From positions 12,206,743-12,270,742 of the forward strand of contig OY821772.1 in the NCBI GenBank assembly GCA_963682175.1: a stretch of DNA of 64,000 nucleotides, read 5' to 3'. A model generated the notes under the pieces. The model was not told the DNA's origin, did not search any database, and worked only from the letters and a program-made list of their open reading frames with translations. This document shows, piece after piece, positions 1-12,599 of this stretch. The first letter of the stretch is position 1. Each line of letters starts with the position of its first letter. Source of the DNA: Triglochin maritima. Taxonomy: Eukaryota; Streptophyta; Magnoliopsida; Alismatales; Juncaginaceae. The translations under genes and the position numbers were made by a program.

Positions 1-289
1 TTGCTCCACAACCCTCACCACCGGAGTTCAAGACTTGGAGAGGAAGAGAGGTTGAAGAAGAAGAAGAAAAGAAAGGAAGGGACGTGAGAGAAAAATGAGA
101 AGAAAGGAGAGGGAGATGTGTTTTCTTCACCAACCAAGCCACCAACAGTAACCCAACCCTTCACCTTCCCATGCAACTCCTGCACACTTACCTTCCCCAT
201 GCAAACCACACCTTTAACCCGAGTTAACCCTAAACACGGGTTAGGGTTCTAACATAAAGAGCCGCCGGATTGTCGTGCATTTTCTAGCG

Positions 290-381
290 TTGATCATGAC
301 TACCTAGAACCTTGAGGACAAGGTTCAATTGGAGGAGGGGAGTGATGATACAATTATTTTCGTGATGATACAATTATTTTC
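290..381 (+). other. Possible retroelement pol tail plus 20-bp tandem duplication
   Basis: The frame at about 309-351 reads NLEDKVQLEEGSDDT, which resembles the last residues of many plant Ty3/gypsy polyproteins just before the 3' UTR. A stop codon lies immediately upstream in that frame, and no other domain is visible in 1-290. A perfect 20-bp direct duplication (342-361 and 362-381, gtgatgatacaattattttc) follows. The homology call rests on a very short match and is weak. Confidence 0.25.
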
Positions 382-1986
382 TAATCTACTGATGGGTTAT
401 GCAATATTCAATCAAGTCATACAATGTTCTCTACAATTCATAGTTGATTTATTTTCTAATTGCATTTTAATTTAAATTGATATGTTGACATCAATATATA
501 AATATGTACATTAGATAGTTTTTTATTTTTGTTATTTCATTTTCTTAATTATTTCTATCTTAGAATCAATATGTTCCTATATAAACGATGTGATGCGCGT
601 TTTTATTTCGGTAAGCAAAAATAAGTCAAGTTTACCAAAGTTTAGTTTCCGTCTTTCTTATCTTATCACGTTTTGAAGCTACTCCACTCGAAGAAAAAAT
701 CATCTTATAACAGTGTCTGGCATACTTTTTTCAATTTTTGGAAAAGATTAAGATTTTTATTAAGGAAGAGTACATGTGTCTGGACTCTGGCGTACCTTTA
801 CTGTTGTTCCAATGACATTGTTAATCTGTACCTCCTTGATGTATAGTATGAAATACACTTGAATACTTCCATCTTTTTGGACGCACACATGCTCACATGC
901 GCATGTATTCTTTCTTTTACCAATATATAATAAATACTATGACATTATATGCTAGATGGGATGTGGCCACGCATTCCATGTTAATAATTAAATTAACTCT
1001 ACCACTCATAATTTATTTTTTATGAAGTTTAATTTCTAATTTATATTGCTTACCTTTTCATCCTATAAGATAAGCTGTTTGGTCTTTGTGACACAATTAA
1101 GATTTTAGAAAATGGTCTCTCTTTAAGACATGATGTGGAGACAAAAGAATAGAATGCAATAGAAGAAAGGGAATTTGATTTCCCCCTTTTTGTTTAGATA
1201 GACGTGAGAGAATGAGCTTCTATCGTTTGAAAGATAACTTGGAGAGAAAATTAATATTTCAATTCCTACAAGGGATCTTTTATTCATTTTTCTTATTTCT
1301 TTCTCTTTAATTTTTTATCAAAATAAAAGGAATGCGATTCTTCCCGATTTTTTCTCTATTTCTCTATTTCTCTTCTGATTTTGGATTCTTGTTGCAATAC
1401 ACCCAAATCATTCTTTTAACCATCAATTATTATTTTTTGAAATAGTTGGTAGGTAAACACAGCTCCATCAAATTAACACACTTGTTTTCAATCAAATTTT
1501 TGTGGACTGGAAATCAATGGATAGGACTGCAGCAGTGTGGTCCAAGCGCACAAAACCAAGGTGACTACTGAAAAAGAAAAAAGAGTTCCTTTATAGTGTT
1601 TTTATATGCAACAGTAGATATATTTTTATAGATCAGAGTTCCTTTTTTGTTACTGAAAAGGATGGGAATCTTATCCTTTGAAAGTAGGGCAAATCATCCA
1701 CATACATGTATATCAGATAAAAAGGCTCCCCTTATTTTTCTATTTTTTTCTTTTAACTAGACCTATGTTTTATGATATATGTAATGCCATGTATCTTATC
1801 TTAGTCGACAAAAAATTGTGCAACCTTTTGGGGTCAAGCATCCTTTGGTTGTCATGTTGATTTCATAGTTGAACTGTTATAACTGATATTATGTCGTTAA
1901 TTTGGAGTGTTTATGAGATTATTTATGAGTAATTACGTGGTAAATCATGGAAAGGATGGTGGGTTCTACATCCAACATAAATAATA
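382..1986. other. AT-rich spacer, no gene seen
   Basis: No reading frame with recognisable domains, no RNA gene and no terminal-repeat pair was found here. The sequence is AT-rich with short poly-T tracts. Open frames are short and unsupported. Confidence 0.6.
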
Positions 1987-1994
1987 TCAAGAAC

Positions 1995-2527
1995 TAGGGG
2001 TGCACATGGGTCGAGTTGGGTCGGGTTTGGGCCTCAACCCGACCCAACCCGAAATTTTCGGGTTGGGAAAAAACCCAACCCAACCCGAACCCGAACCGGT
2101 TTGGGTTCAACCCAACCCGACCTGAAATTTTCGGGTTGGGTCGGGTTGGATCGGGTTGAACCCGAATTCGGAAATTTTCTCCCAAACTTGGTCGGGTTCG
2201 GTCGACCGGTGCTTAAACGGTCGACCGGTGGCTTGAAAACCCGAAATTTTCGGGTTGGAAACGGTCGACCGAGTGATGTTCGGTCGACCGGTTTATTTGG
2301 GAAAAAATAAAAGAATTTTAAAAAAATTTAAAAAAATAAAACAAAATAAAAAATCGGGTTCGGGTTGGGTTGGGTCAACCCGACTCCTCAACCCGAACCC
2401 GACCCGAAAATTTGGATTTTTGATTTTCCCAACCCGACCCGAACCCCTCCCCAACCCGACCCAACCCGACCCGACCAGTCGGGTTCGGATTGGGTTTCGG
2501 GTTGAACCCAACCCATGTGCACCCCTG
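1995..2527. mobile_element. hAT-type MITE with gggtcggg-word interior
   Basis: A 533-bp non-autonomous element. The left end is TAGGGGTGCACATGGGT and the right end is its complement except for the outermost base. It is flanked by a perfect 8-bp target duplication TCAAGAAC (1987-1994 and 2528-2535), the hallmark of hAT transposition. The interior is almost entirely the words gggttgggtcggg and their complement, so the element folds on itself. Its centre (2200-2292) carries several GGTCGACCG palindromes. No transposase is encoded; the reading frames are artefacts of the repeat words. Confidence 0.85.
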
Positions 2528-2744
2528 TCAAGAACGATGCATTGGGCATGTTCCATGCTCAACACTTTCGATGCATTATTATTGATTTGTTTTGGTAGCA
2601 CGCAATCGAATTGATTTATATTCTCTTTTATATTCCCGGTTGTTTGGAGCTTCTATGATATATCCAACACTATTATGGAGTATGGTTACCGGAAATAGAT
2701 CATATATGATATAGGAAAATGAGGACGAGTAAACTATGATTTGT

Positions 2745-3260
2745 CTTGTTGAGTTTTAAACCACGAATTCAATTTTTCCTCTCGAGCTTTGAAGCTTCAC
2801 AAACTTATCCTTCAAACTTTATATCTTTAACATTTTGTCTTTTTTTAAAATAATTTTTATTTCTCAACATATTCATCATTATTATTTTTAATTTTGTGCG
2901 GTGTGTTTTATGATAATTCATTCAAGTATAACTCTCAACTCTATAACTAACCAATAGGGAAGTTCTAGTTCTGATTTGATTTCAAATGTGATATAAAATT
3001 AATGAATTATGGTATAATCTAGACCGCATCATATGCAAACTTGAATCTAATTTTATAATGGTCTTAGGGGTATTGTCGAAAAATAACACAAAAATAACAA
3101 GATTTTTGTTTAAAAATAACGAAAAATCATAACAGTGAATGTGTTCAAAACTAAGAAAGGGGCGAAGTGTTTAAGGTTAAAAGTTCGGAGGGTCTAATTA
3201 TGTAACTGATGTTGAACCATATTTAAAAGGGAGGGGAATTATAGTTTACATAACTTAAGT
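2745..3260. mobile_element. Small inverted-repeat element (MITE-like), unclassified
   Basis: An arm at about 2745-2900 (…ctttaacattttgtct…) is the degenerate reverse complement of an arm at about 3110-3260 (…ggggcgaagtgtttaa…). The same arm type recurs at 40775-41310, so this is a family rather than a chance fold. I could not fix a target duplication or exact ends, so the superfamily is open. Confidence 0.4.
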
Positions 3261-3292
3261 TTTTTCGTTGTGAATTTCAAGTAGGTACGTTT

Positions 3293-5187
3293 TGTAACAT
3301 CCTCAACACAGCGGAAAATTTAAAATTTTTATAACACACAATCAACAGAGAATATTACGCAAATACTGAACACAGGTGCACCAACATATAATATATATAT
3401 ATGATTGACATCATTTCATGCTTATATTTATATCTTATATCCATTATTTTTCACCTAAACAATGGTATGTTACGAGTTTTATGTTTAGTTTTCAGGAATA
3501 AATAGGTTTGAAGAGATGAAACATAAAAGGACCCAAAAGCTGGGAAAAAGGACTGGATTGTGAGATCTGGGGACCAAGATACAAGACAGAAGGACTTGAA
3601 CGCAAGACAGAAGGACCTAAGAGCAAAACAGAGAACTCCACACCATCATGGGGAGTATTTTGGCAATTCTATTCGGGTCGGAGCTCCAATAAACGAAGTA
3701 GATGCATCCAAGACCACCAAATACACAAAGCAAAGCCCAGAAGAAGATTCAACTGGATCCGGATCTTTTTGACCGCCAATTGGCGGTCCAAGACCGCTAA
3801 TTAGCGGTAACTTTTGGCCCAAATCCACCAAGTTTTCTCCTGGACGTGTATTAATGTTTGTTTAGGCTATTTGTGGTATTGGTTTAGTCCCACATCGGGG
3901 GATTGTCCCGGATTAGCTTTTTCCATGCCTATAAATAGAACTCTTCACCTCCTTTTGTAATCACTCCATATTTTAAGTGGTTATTCTTCCTACTAGAAGT
4001 GAGGCCTTGAAGCACACACTAAAGTAGGAGGATGCTACTTTTAATGTGAGTCATTTTATCAATAAAGTTTTGTGTTTCTTTCATTGTTTGTTTTATGCTT
4101 CTTTTATTGTTTGTGCATGTTTTAGTTTAATCGTCTTTTAATTCTAGCTTAGTTTTAATATGCTTTCTTTCCATAGTTTAATAATTAGTGTAATGTTTAG
4201 TGAGTAGTTCCATCCCCTTTGGGGGGTGGAGTAGATGTACATACATGCATTAGAGAATGGGATGAATGCTTTAATTTCAATGTGTTGATTAAACATGAAT
4301 GTATGCTTGCTTGTTTAGGATAGAATTTATAACTTGATGAGTTTTGCCAAAATGATTAGACACCTCTCATGCTTGTTTAGGTTCTGAAATAAACACCTTG
4401 CATATGTAAATGTTAATCAACTAAGTTGGTGAATAGATTGATAGGTTTTGCCATAACATTTAGACACTTCCTATGTTTGTTAAACACCACCTTCATGTGC
4501 TTAAAGAATGTATTCTACACCCACCTCTTTGCATGTGTGCACTCACTCCACCCCTTAGGGGTTTTCCATTTCTGTATTCCAGCATTCATCTTTTGTTCTT
4601 AGCTTAGTTGTTAGTTCATTGTTTGTTTCTTTCGTTCGCATTTCATACTTCTTAGCGTAGTTAAGTGTAGAGTAGCTTAATCAACCTTTCTCCCCCAATC
4701 TTTGCCACTTGATTTCTGATAAACAAGAGGCTGCTCACCTCCCTGAGGACGACCCGTACTTGCCACCGCTTCATCGCGGCCGTGCACTTGCGGTTTAAAT
4801 ATAAAACGATCAACAATATATGAACATCAGAGTATTTCAAAAGTTGTGATTACATCAAAAAGACTATACAAATGGAAGCAGTAATCACTCGACCTCAACT
4901 GAGAGAAAGCTGGATCCGGTAGCGGTGCTCCTCTCCTCGGTCACCACCCCCTTTCGCTGCTCACGACCTGAAAGTAAACATGCAACAATGCCTGAGTTTC
5001 CTAAGGAAACCCTGTATGCCAAACTCTAAATACATGAACTGAAAAACGCCCTAGCATGCAATTCTACTAAACAAGAAAAGCATCTCAAATAAACGGCTGG
5101 GCTTCAGGACTCTTTCACCCAACCACAGCACACACCACGGTCACGGGGCTCCAGGTCTAATCTCAACCAACCACCGCAACACACACT
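3293..5187 (-). repeat. Truncated, interrupted 3' LTR of the gypsy element
   Basis: Segments 3293-3401 and 4821-5187 match the low-coordinate end of the intact LTR at 7607-8095 with scattered substitutions. The stretch between them is the family A solo LTR. Homology to the LTR stops at about 5187 and sequence passes directly into pol, so the U3-side 1.8 kb of this LTR is absent. Confidence 0.85.
3402..4815 (+). mobile_element. Solo LTR (family A, copy 1) inside the gypsy 3' LTR
   Basis: A 1414-bp LTR starting TGATTGACATCA and ending near ATCAACA, flanked by ATATA (3397-3401 and 4816-4820). The target is the AT tract that is uninterrupted in the other gypsy LTR at about 7705, which confirms the insertion. 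Signals inside are a TATA box (cctataaatag, about 3930), a polyadenylation-like aataaag near 4060 and a terminal gtgcacttgcggt block. No internal region is present, so it arose by LTR-LTR recombination. Further copies lie at 12600-14165 and 16875-18263. Confidence 0.88.
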
Positions 5188-7485
5188 AGTCAGAACTGGA
5201 GCAGTCGTCAGCCGACTCTTCAGTTCCTGGAAACTGTCCTCGCACTTCTAGGACCACACGAACTCGACGCCCTTCCGCGTCAAAGCCGTCAATGGCGAAG
5301 CCAACCTCGAGAAATCCTGGATAAAACGGCGATAATAACCTGCCAGACCCACAAAGCTCCTGACCTCTGCTACACTCGTTGGGGTCCTCCACTGCGTAAC
5401 GGCCTCAACCTTCGCTGGATCTACTGAAATCCCCTCTCCTGATATGATGTGCCCTACAAAGGCGACACTGCTCAACATCAAACTCGTAATGCCCGTACCT
5501 CGTCCTGAAAGTTGTCTTCTGCACATCTGTCGCTCTGATCCTCGACTGATGATAACCGGATCGCAAATCAATCTTCGAGAACACCTGCGTTGACTGCAAC
5601 TGGTCAAACAGGTCCTCGATCCTGGGCAAGGGATACCGATTCCTGACGGTAACCTTGTTCAGCATCCTGTAGTCAATACACATCCGCAGCGATCCATCCT
5701 TCTTCTTCACGAAGAGTACCGACGCTCCCCAAGGCGAGACACCGGGGCGGATAAACCCCGTATCCATCAGATCCTGCAACTACTTCTTCATCTCTGCCAG
5801 CTCAGCAGGTGCCATCCGATACGGCGCCTTCGACTGCGGCGTAGTCCCAGCTACCAAATCGATCCCAAACTCAATCTCTTTTTGAGGCGGCAACCTGGAG
5901 ACATCATCTGCAAAGACCTCTGGAAAATCCCGGACTACCTCGATGTCCTCCAATCTCCTCGCCTCTGGATCTGGAACTACCAAAGTGGCCACGAAAGCTT
6001 TGCAGCCCTGCTGCAACAACTTCTGTGCCCTCACTGCCGAGACAACCACTCTGCCTCCTCTATCCTTCGTCCCCCTGATCAGCACATTGGGTAGACCCTT
6101 CCTCGGGATCAGAATCTTCTTCTCCCGGCACAACACTCGCACATCGTACTGGGATAGCCAATTCATCCCCAGTATGACGTCGAAGTCCTCCATCGGCAAC
6201 AAGATCAGGTCAACCGAAAACTCCTGATCTCCCGAAACAATCGTGGCGCTGGGAAGAAAGCTCCCCACAATGCCCACCAGACCCAAGGGTGTGCTGACTT
6301 CCAACGTGGCAGTCAACATCGCAGGGGTACGACCCAAAACGCTCGCAAATCGCTCCGAGATGAACGAGTGTGTGGCCCCACAATCAAACAACACTCTCGC
6401 ACTCAACCCAGCAACAAAGAGTGTACCTTCCACCACCGTGCTGGCGTCTCTCGCCTCATCCGCCTGGATGGTAAAGACCTGTCCCGTCCTCTGACCCTAC
6501 TGTGGCGGCGCAAAAGGTCGGCGACCTCCGCCTCTGCCTGCTGCTAGCGGCCTTGAATGCCTGCTGGACCCACCTGGCCCGCTCGGACAGTCTCGCACAA
6601 AGTGGCCTGGCTTGCCACACCCGTGACAAACCCCACGACCCCAACACTCTCCGGAGTGAACTCTGCCACAACCTCTACACGCCTCAGGCTGGCGTGACCC
6701 ACCTCCTCCGATCCGGGGCCTCTTGCCCGGGTTCCCTGCTAGCGGAGCACCCGGACGTCCACTGACCTTCCCGGTGCTCTCCTGGCCTCAGCATAATTCT
6801 GCTGGTAATCCTGATCGATGATCGTCGCAAACCGTACGGCATCGGCCAGCGTCTGTGGTATACTGTATGTCACCTGAGTACGGAGGTGCTTCCTCAGCCC
6901 CCGTATGAACTTCCTCGCCCTCTGCAGCGGTGTCACGCAAATCTCCAGACAGTAACGCTCCAGCGCGTTGAACCTCCGGGTATACTCAGCCAGAGTCGCC
7001 TCTCCCTGCTCGAGAGTCATAAACTCCTCTCGCCTCCAATCTCTGACATGCTCTAGGAAATACTGCTCGTTGAACTCCCGCAGGAATTCCTCCCAGCTGA
7101 CCTCAGTCCTGCCCTCAAACACCACTGCAGATGTGGTCCTCCACCAGTTGGACGCGTCTCCGCCCAACACATACGCTGCCAAGCATGTGTGCCTCTCAGG
7201 CGGGCACTCAATCGCCCGAAGGATCTCCTGAATCTTCAGGACCCAGTCCTCCGCAGCCTCAGACTCTCCTCTACCATCAAAGGTAGGCGGATGCTGTCTC
7301 ATAAAGCGGTCGAGTATTGCTCCTGCCGCTGCTGGCTCTCCTCTGCCTGACTGGCGATCCAACATCGCTCCCAGTCGCCCCACCGTGTCATCGAGCATCC
7401 GCCTCTCCACAGCCCAGTCTGTACTCCCAGTATCCCCACTGGTGTCACGGTCCCGTGGGGGAGGTCTCAAGCGTCTCGGAGGCAT
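5188..7485 (-). pseudogene. Broken gypsy gag-pol polyprotein
   Basis: Gag starts at 7485 (MPPRRLRPPP...) and shows the retrotransposon-gag core (ANWW-type region, FLREFNEQYF, FIRGLRKHLR). Its frame is lost near 6760, and the CCHC zinc knuckle CHGCGKPGHFVRDC follows in another frame at about 6590-6640. A stop at 6494-6496 precedes the aspartic protease (FDCGATHSFIS, in 5780-6436). Reverse transcriptase begins (SRLPPQKEIEFGIDL, then [15 protein letters not shown]), is cut by a TAG at about 5779, runs through [12 protein letters not shown], then jumps from GHYEF to [14 protein letters not shown]. That jump removes the segment holding the paired catalytic aspartates. RNase H start (GVEFVWS, CEDSFQEL) ends at the deletion junction near 5187. 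Inactive. Confidence 0.9.
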
Positions 7486-7591
7486 TTATACACAAAGAAA
7501 ATAGCACACGTCAAAACCACGAATGCATGAACTAATGCAGACTCTAAAACTCTAAGGGTGTCTTCTTTGGATAAGGACACTGGAACCGACC

Positions 7592-7603
7592 GCTCTGATA
7601 CCA
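7592..7603 (-). promoter_or_regulatory. Primer-binding site (initiator Met tRNA type)
   Basis: Read on the minus strand, the sequence TGGTATCAGAGC begins three bases after the LTR end TGTTACA. This is the standard plant iMet-tRNA primer-binding site for minus-strand DNA synthesis. It fixes the element's orientation and the inner LTR boundary. Confidence 0.88.
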
Positions 7604-7606
7604 AGT

Positions 7607-9909
7607 TGTAACATCCTCAACACAGCGGAAAATTTAAAAAAATTATAACACACAATCAACAGAGGATATCACGCAAATACTGAACACATGTGCACCAACA
7701 TATATAATATATATATATATATGAACATCAGAGTATTTCAAAAGTTGTGATTACATCAAAAAGACTATACAAATTGAAGCAGTAATCACTCGACCTCAAC
7801 TGAGAGAAAACTGGATCCGGGAGCGGTGCTCCTTTCCTCGGTCACCACCACCTATCGCCGCTCACGGCCTGAAAGTAAACATGCAACAATGCCTGAGTTT
7901 CCTGAGGAAACCCCGTATGCCAAACTCAAAATACATGAACCGAAAAACGCCCTAGCATGTAATTCTATTAAACAAGAAAAGCATCTCAAAATAAACGGCT
8001 GGGCTCCAGGGCTAATCTCAGCACACAACCACAGCACACACCACGGTCACGGGGCTCCAGGTCTAATCTCAACCAACCACCGCAACACACACTAGTCGTC
8101 AAGCTGGGCTCCAGGTCTTTATCAACGAACCCAAACGTCTAAGGGCTCCAGGTCTATTTTCAACCAACCCCTACACGCGGTCCCTTCTCAGGCTCCAGGC
8201 CTTTTTCAGCCAACTAGAACGCACTACGGAGCTCCAGGTCTTTTTCAACCAACCCCACACAGACTAGCTGGGCTCCAGGTCTATTTTCAACCAACCGCAG
8301 CTCTCACACAGTCACGGGGCTCCAGGTCTCTTTCAACCAACCGCCTCAACACCACAATTCTAAGCTGGGCCTCAGGCCTATTTCAGCCAATCCCAAGCTC
8401 ACACACGGTTACGGGGCTCCAAGTCTAGTCTCAACCAACCACCGCAACCCTCGTGCACCTAGCACACTTGCCGGAAGAACATCGGCACCACAACTCGCCC
8501 GACACGGACGACCACCACAACAGCACCTCCATAGTGCAAAACTGGACACAAACAGTCGACCGAACCAAAAGTCCCGGTCGACCGAATCAAACAAATACAG
8601 GGCAATCGCATCGACCGGCACTCCATCGGTCGACCGATTCCCACCCACCGCACTCGTTCGGTCGAACCAAAGTCAAGGGACGGTCGACCGTTTAGATGGT
8701 CCACTCCCAGGTTCACCGAACAAAACGACCATTCGGTCGAACAGCAAAGGGGCCTCGTTCGATCGAAAGTCACCAGGGACAAATCTCACACTCCACAACG
8801 AATTCGGTCGAACACCCGAGCACTCTCGGTCGACCGAATTCCACCAGGGAATAATCCCTCACTCGCACCACGAATCCGGTCGAACGCCGAGACCTCCTCG
8901 GTCGACCGAATTCCACCAGAGCGTTCCTCACGCTCAGCACACAGGTCCGGTCGACCGAAACTACCTTCGGTCGAACCGACCACTATTCTCACTTAAGTCA
9001 CGGTCGGACGAAGTCAACGAGCGGTCAACCGTTTGGATGGTCAACGCTCCCAACCGACTTAAGACAGTGCACACGGTCGAACGACAAAGGGGACCCGTTC
9101 GACCGAATCTCACCAGGCTTGCCTCCCATGCATAATCGGTCGACCGCCCCTGGGGCATCGTTCGACCGATTTGAGGCAGAACCTGAATTCTCTTCACCAA
9201 CGGTCGACCGTTTGCACCAACCGGTCGACCGATCAGGCAGTGAAATCTGCTGCACGTTTACTTGCGACGAGCCTGAAGGCCTACCGTCGACTTCCAAATA
9301 CTCAAACTACTTAAGTGAGCAAGTTGACATACCGGAAGGCTTGAAGAAGCCTTTGAAGAACTGCGACGACGCCTCCACAAGCACGTCTCCCCAAAACACG
9401 ATCCGTCGACGAACCTCGCGTCCAAACGACGATCAACACCTCTTCTCGACACACTCGAGCACTCCGCACCTCCACCAACCTCTACCACCACGAATGCAGA
9501 ACACAAGTAAGGTCGAGGGAGAGAGAATCCAAGCAAAAAGGGGACGGAATAGCACCCAACACAACTCACCTCCACGCACGGCTCCAAGTTCCACTCGCCG
9601 GAGACCACCTCTTCTTCCACGCCGGAGCACACCCACTCGCCGGAGCTCAACCTAGGAGAGGGAGAGAGTGAGACGTGTGTGAGAGCAAGGTAAGGGAGAG
9701 AGAGAAAATCACCAAATAAATATCTCCTCCCAAACCAATCCTCACCATCCATCTCCATCCTTTCCATCTCCACCACACATCTCATCTCCTCTCCATCTCA
9801 ACCCTTCATCCATTCAATACAATCCAAGTCATCCATCTCTATCTCCCCAAATCTCCACCTAAACCACAACAAAGCACAATTAAGATTAGAATTAGGATAG
9901 AATCCTACA
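7607..9909 (-). repeat. Complete 5' LTR of the gypsy element
   Basis: A 2303-bp LTR bounded by TGTAACATCC and CCTACA on the plus strand. The part at about 7990-8440 is a degenerate tandem array of the unit ggctccaggtct..tcaaccaacc. The part at about 8560-9240 is dense in the 9-bp palindrome GGTCGACCG and variants. The remainder (9250-9909) is C/T-rich on the plus strand. Reading frames across it are unsupported. Confidence 0.88.
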
Positions 9910-9914
9910 CGTTT

Positions 9915-11644
9915 GCTTAGAAATATGAGGATGAAATCTCAATTTATTTTTTACGGAATCATTTTAGGATTTTTATCTTCGACATTTTAAGTTGCACAAA
10001 AAAACTACAGTTATAGGCGTTTAGTCTTAAACAGAAACAAACCAAACGTGTAGGAAAAACAAGACATTAAATTGATTATCACAAAAAAAGTTCCCATGAA
10101 TATCATAAGCCCATAACATGCCACGTTCATCGTATCATTTTTGTTTACACCTTCTCCATGTGGGTTGATGGGCTCTTGTGCCTTTGCTTTTCACAACAAA
10201 ATAGATGGTTTCAACTAAAAGTTGTTGGCTGTTCTTTTGATAAATAATAATGTGTGAGCCACCAAATAGGAAAATGTGTATGGGGATTCATATCCCAAAG
10301 CCAACATCCTCCAGCTATGATGACAGTGCCAACATTAGTCTCAGAAGCCAAAAATTGTTTTCACAATATATTTGCTTTTGGATCAAGTGATGTATATTGC
10401 AATTTTGGATGGCGTTTGGAAAGAAATTGATTCAAATGTTTGCCGTTAAAATTTGAATCTCTGGATCGGTGGATTGCGGTTTTAAATTAAAGCCAGTCCA
10501 ACACTGATTACACACCAAGGCGTAATTAATTACGCATTTGAGATTCAAAATTGTGTTCAAAGGAAATTGTTTCGCTCCCCCAATTAGTTGTGATTTTCTA
10601 TGGGAAACTAAATTTAGGAAAAATAGTCTCTTACACTCTTTCACACCATTTTTCCCACGCAGGTGACGTGAAAGGTGTTAAGACTCCACCTCAGATCATT
10701 TCAAAATTTTAAATTAATGGCTAAAATTAAAATATGGAAAAAATGAAAAGGTGACATTACAATGCAGAATAAAAAGCATATTGCATGCATCATTCTTTCC
10801 TCTCTCTCCTCCGATTTCTTCTTCCCTCTTCCTTCCATCTCTAACCTCAAGATTTCTTCTTCCCTCTTTCTTCTTCCCATTCTGTCACTGTCCTCGAGCT
10901 CCTCTCCACCCTCAACACCTCCTCAACCTCCTTCATTTCCCTCATCGTCAAGGCCATAAGATTCCTCTTCCATCGCACTCCCGATCCCTAAATCTTCGTA
11001 AAGGTGAAACCTTTACTAGACTTTTTTACTCAACCATTTATTGAACATTTTTTCCTTTTTAGGTGCTTTTGTGTAAGGATGAGGTGTGCAAAGAGCTTCT
11101 CAGGCAAGTTTTGGGGTTTGTCGTGAGGTCGATCACAATTCCTGATGGGGACGCACGGAATGTGGAGTTCTTGAAGTCATTCCTGATGTTTGTCGTGCTC
11201 AAAGTGCAATACGAGGGTTGTACTACATTTTTGCCAAGATGAGGCCGATAAAGCGTCAAGGGGTATTTTTGTAGGTGTGTTGGGGTATTTTTGAAAAAAA
11301 GTATGGTTTTTTAGTTGTATGTTGTCTATGGTCAGGTATTATTAGAGAAGATATAATGGAGACAAGGTTATTGTTTTCTATTTTAGGGTGTAGGGTATTC
11401 CCATTAAGGTGCCTTATTATTTTAGATTTTCACATTTAGTTGTGGGAGAACAAATTGTTTGTGGATATAAGTACATTATTTTTTCTAAAAAATACAAGAA
11501 ATTTTTTATATGGGACGTGGGTATTTTTAGTCACCAATGTATTCAATTAGTTAATAAAGTTCTCACTTCATTGTTTGGAATTGTACGAAGGAAACTTCAT
11601 TTTACAACCTCCATTTCTTTGTCATGCCTCAAGTTGTTGTGCAT
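9915..11644. other. Spacer with a CT-rich tract, no gene seen
   Basis: No domain-bearing frame. A pyrimidine-rich low-complexity tract lies at about 10795-10965 (ttcctctctctcctcc type). It can be read as serine/phenylalanine-rich peptides, but nothing supports coding. Confidence 0.55.
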
Positions 11645-11915
11645 TAAGTATATTTTGTTGTACTATATTTTGTTTCCTACTGTAAAGTTGTATTTTTCGG
11701 GGTTTTTCTCTCCATTTCATTAGTTAAGATTATGGTTGTTATGTTGGTTGTATTTGATGTATAGTATGAAGAGATTAATATTGGAATTTCAATAACTTAT
11801 GTGCTATATAGTTTGGATAAAAGTGTGAGTGAGGTTTTGTTGGATTTTTTTGTCCTGGTGGTTGGGATTGGAGTTGTAATAACAAAAGAAGCATACATGC
11901 TTAAATTACCTTGTA
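11645..11915 (+). repeat. Left arm of a widely spaced inverted repeat
   Basis: About 270 bp, including tatattttgttgtac, gttgtatttttcgggg, gattatggttgttatg and gtttggataaaagtgtgag, recurs as a diverged reverse complement at about 24400-24640. The arms are about 12.5 kb apart and enclose the TTACCC-word field. They may be the terminal or subterminal repeats of a very large MULE-like element or of an inverted duplication. No flanking target duplication was identified. Confidence 0.55.
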
Positions 11916-12599
11916 ATAACATAAATTACCCCGTCGACCTATTAAATTTACCCCAACTATGTAATCCAATTTACCTTAATAGTGACATTAAGTTACCCTA
12001 TGAGTCATTTAGGATTACCCCCACAAACCATCATTTAATACATTGCTAACAGTTTATGGATGTATTCTGTAACGACACACAATTGTAAACTTTTTAACAA
12101 CTTGCATACAATGTGAGGAGTCCTTCTAACCTCACAAACGATAATAATGTAGAACGATAATTATGTAAATTAACGAATTTTATGTAAAACGTAAAGCATT
12201 GGAGAAAAGATGTAAATACGATTTGAGTGTAATAACAATTCATTCAATATCTTCTATTTAATCCAATTTACCACGTTTTTTCTCGTGAATTTAACTTACC
12301 CCGACAATCGATAAGTTTACCCCAGAAACCATCATCCTAATTGGTTGATGGGCTAAACTGAATGTAAAAATGGGTACCTAAAAATAATACACGAGGTAAG
12401 CTGAATGAAATAGTGGGGTAACCCCAAGTAAACAACGAGGTAAGTTGAATTCAATAGCATGTTAACTATAGTATAGTGGAATTTAGTCTACTAAATTCGG
12501 TCGGGTAATCCTAATTGGTTGGTTGCGGAAGTTGAATTTTGAATACCAATTTGGACGTAAATACTAGATAGGGTAAGTGAAATCCAATAGTCGGGTAAC

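Larger units (their letters stand above)
3293..9909 (-). mobile_element. Ty3/gypsy (Tekay/Del-like chromovirus) retrotransposon, deleted
   Basis: A minus-strand LTR retrotransposon with terminal TGTA...TACA and a perfect 5-bp target duplication CGTTT (3288-3292 and 9910-9914). In reading order it has a full 5' LTR (9909-7607), an iMet-type primer-binding site, gag, protease, partial RT and partial RNase H, then a truncated 3' LTR split by a later solo LTR (3402-4815). RNase H end, integrase, chromodomain and most of the 3' LTR U3 are missing. Domain order and PBS type fit the Tekay/Del clade. It cannot be autonomous. Confidence 0.9.

Noticed and set aside
1994..2614. Several 60-119-codon frames rich in Pro, Asn, Arg and Gly
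   Set aside because: They are read from the gggtcggg words of the hAT MITE.
9258..9785. 175-codon minus frame and 178-codon plus frame in the gypsy LTR
   Set aside because: They lie wholly inside the LTR and consist of low-complexity, C/T-rich and GGTCGACCG-derived residues.
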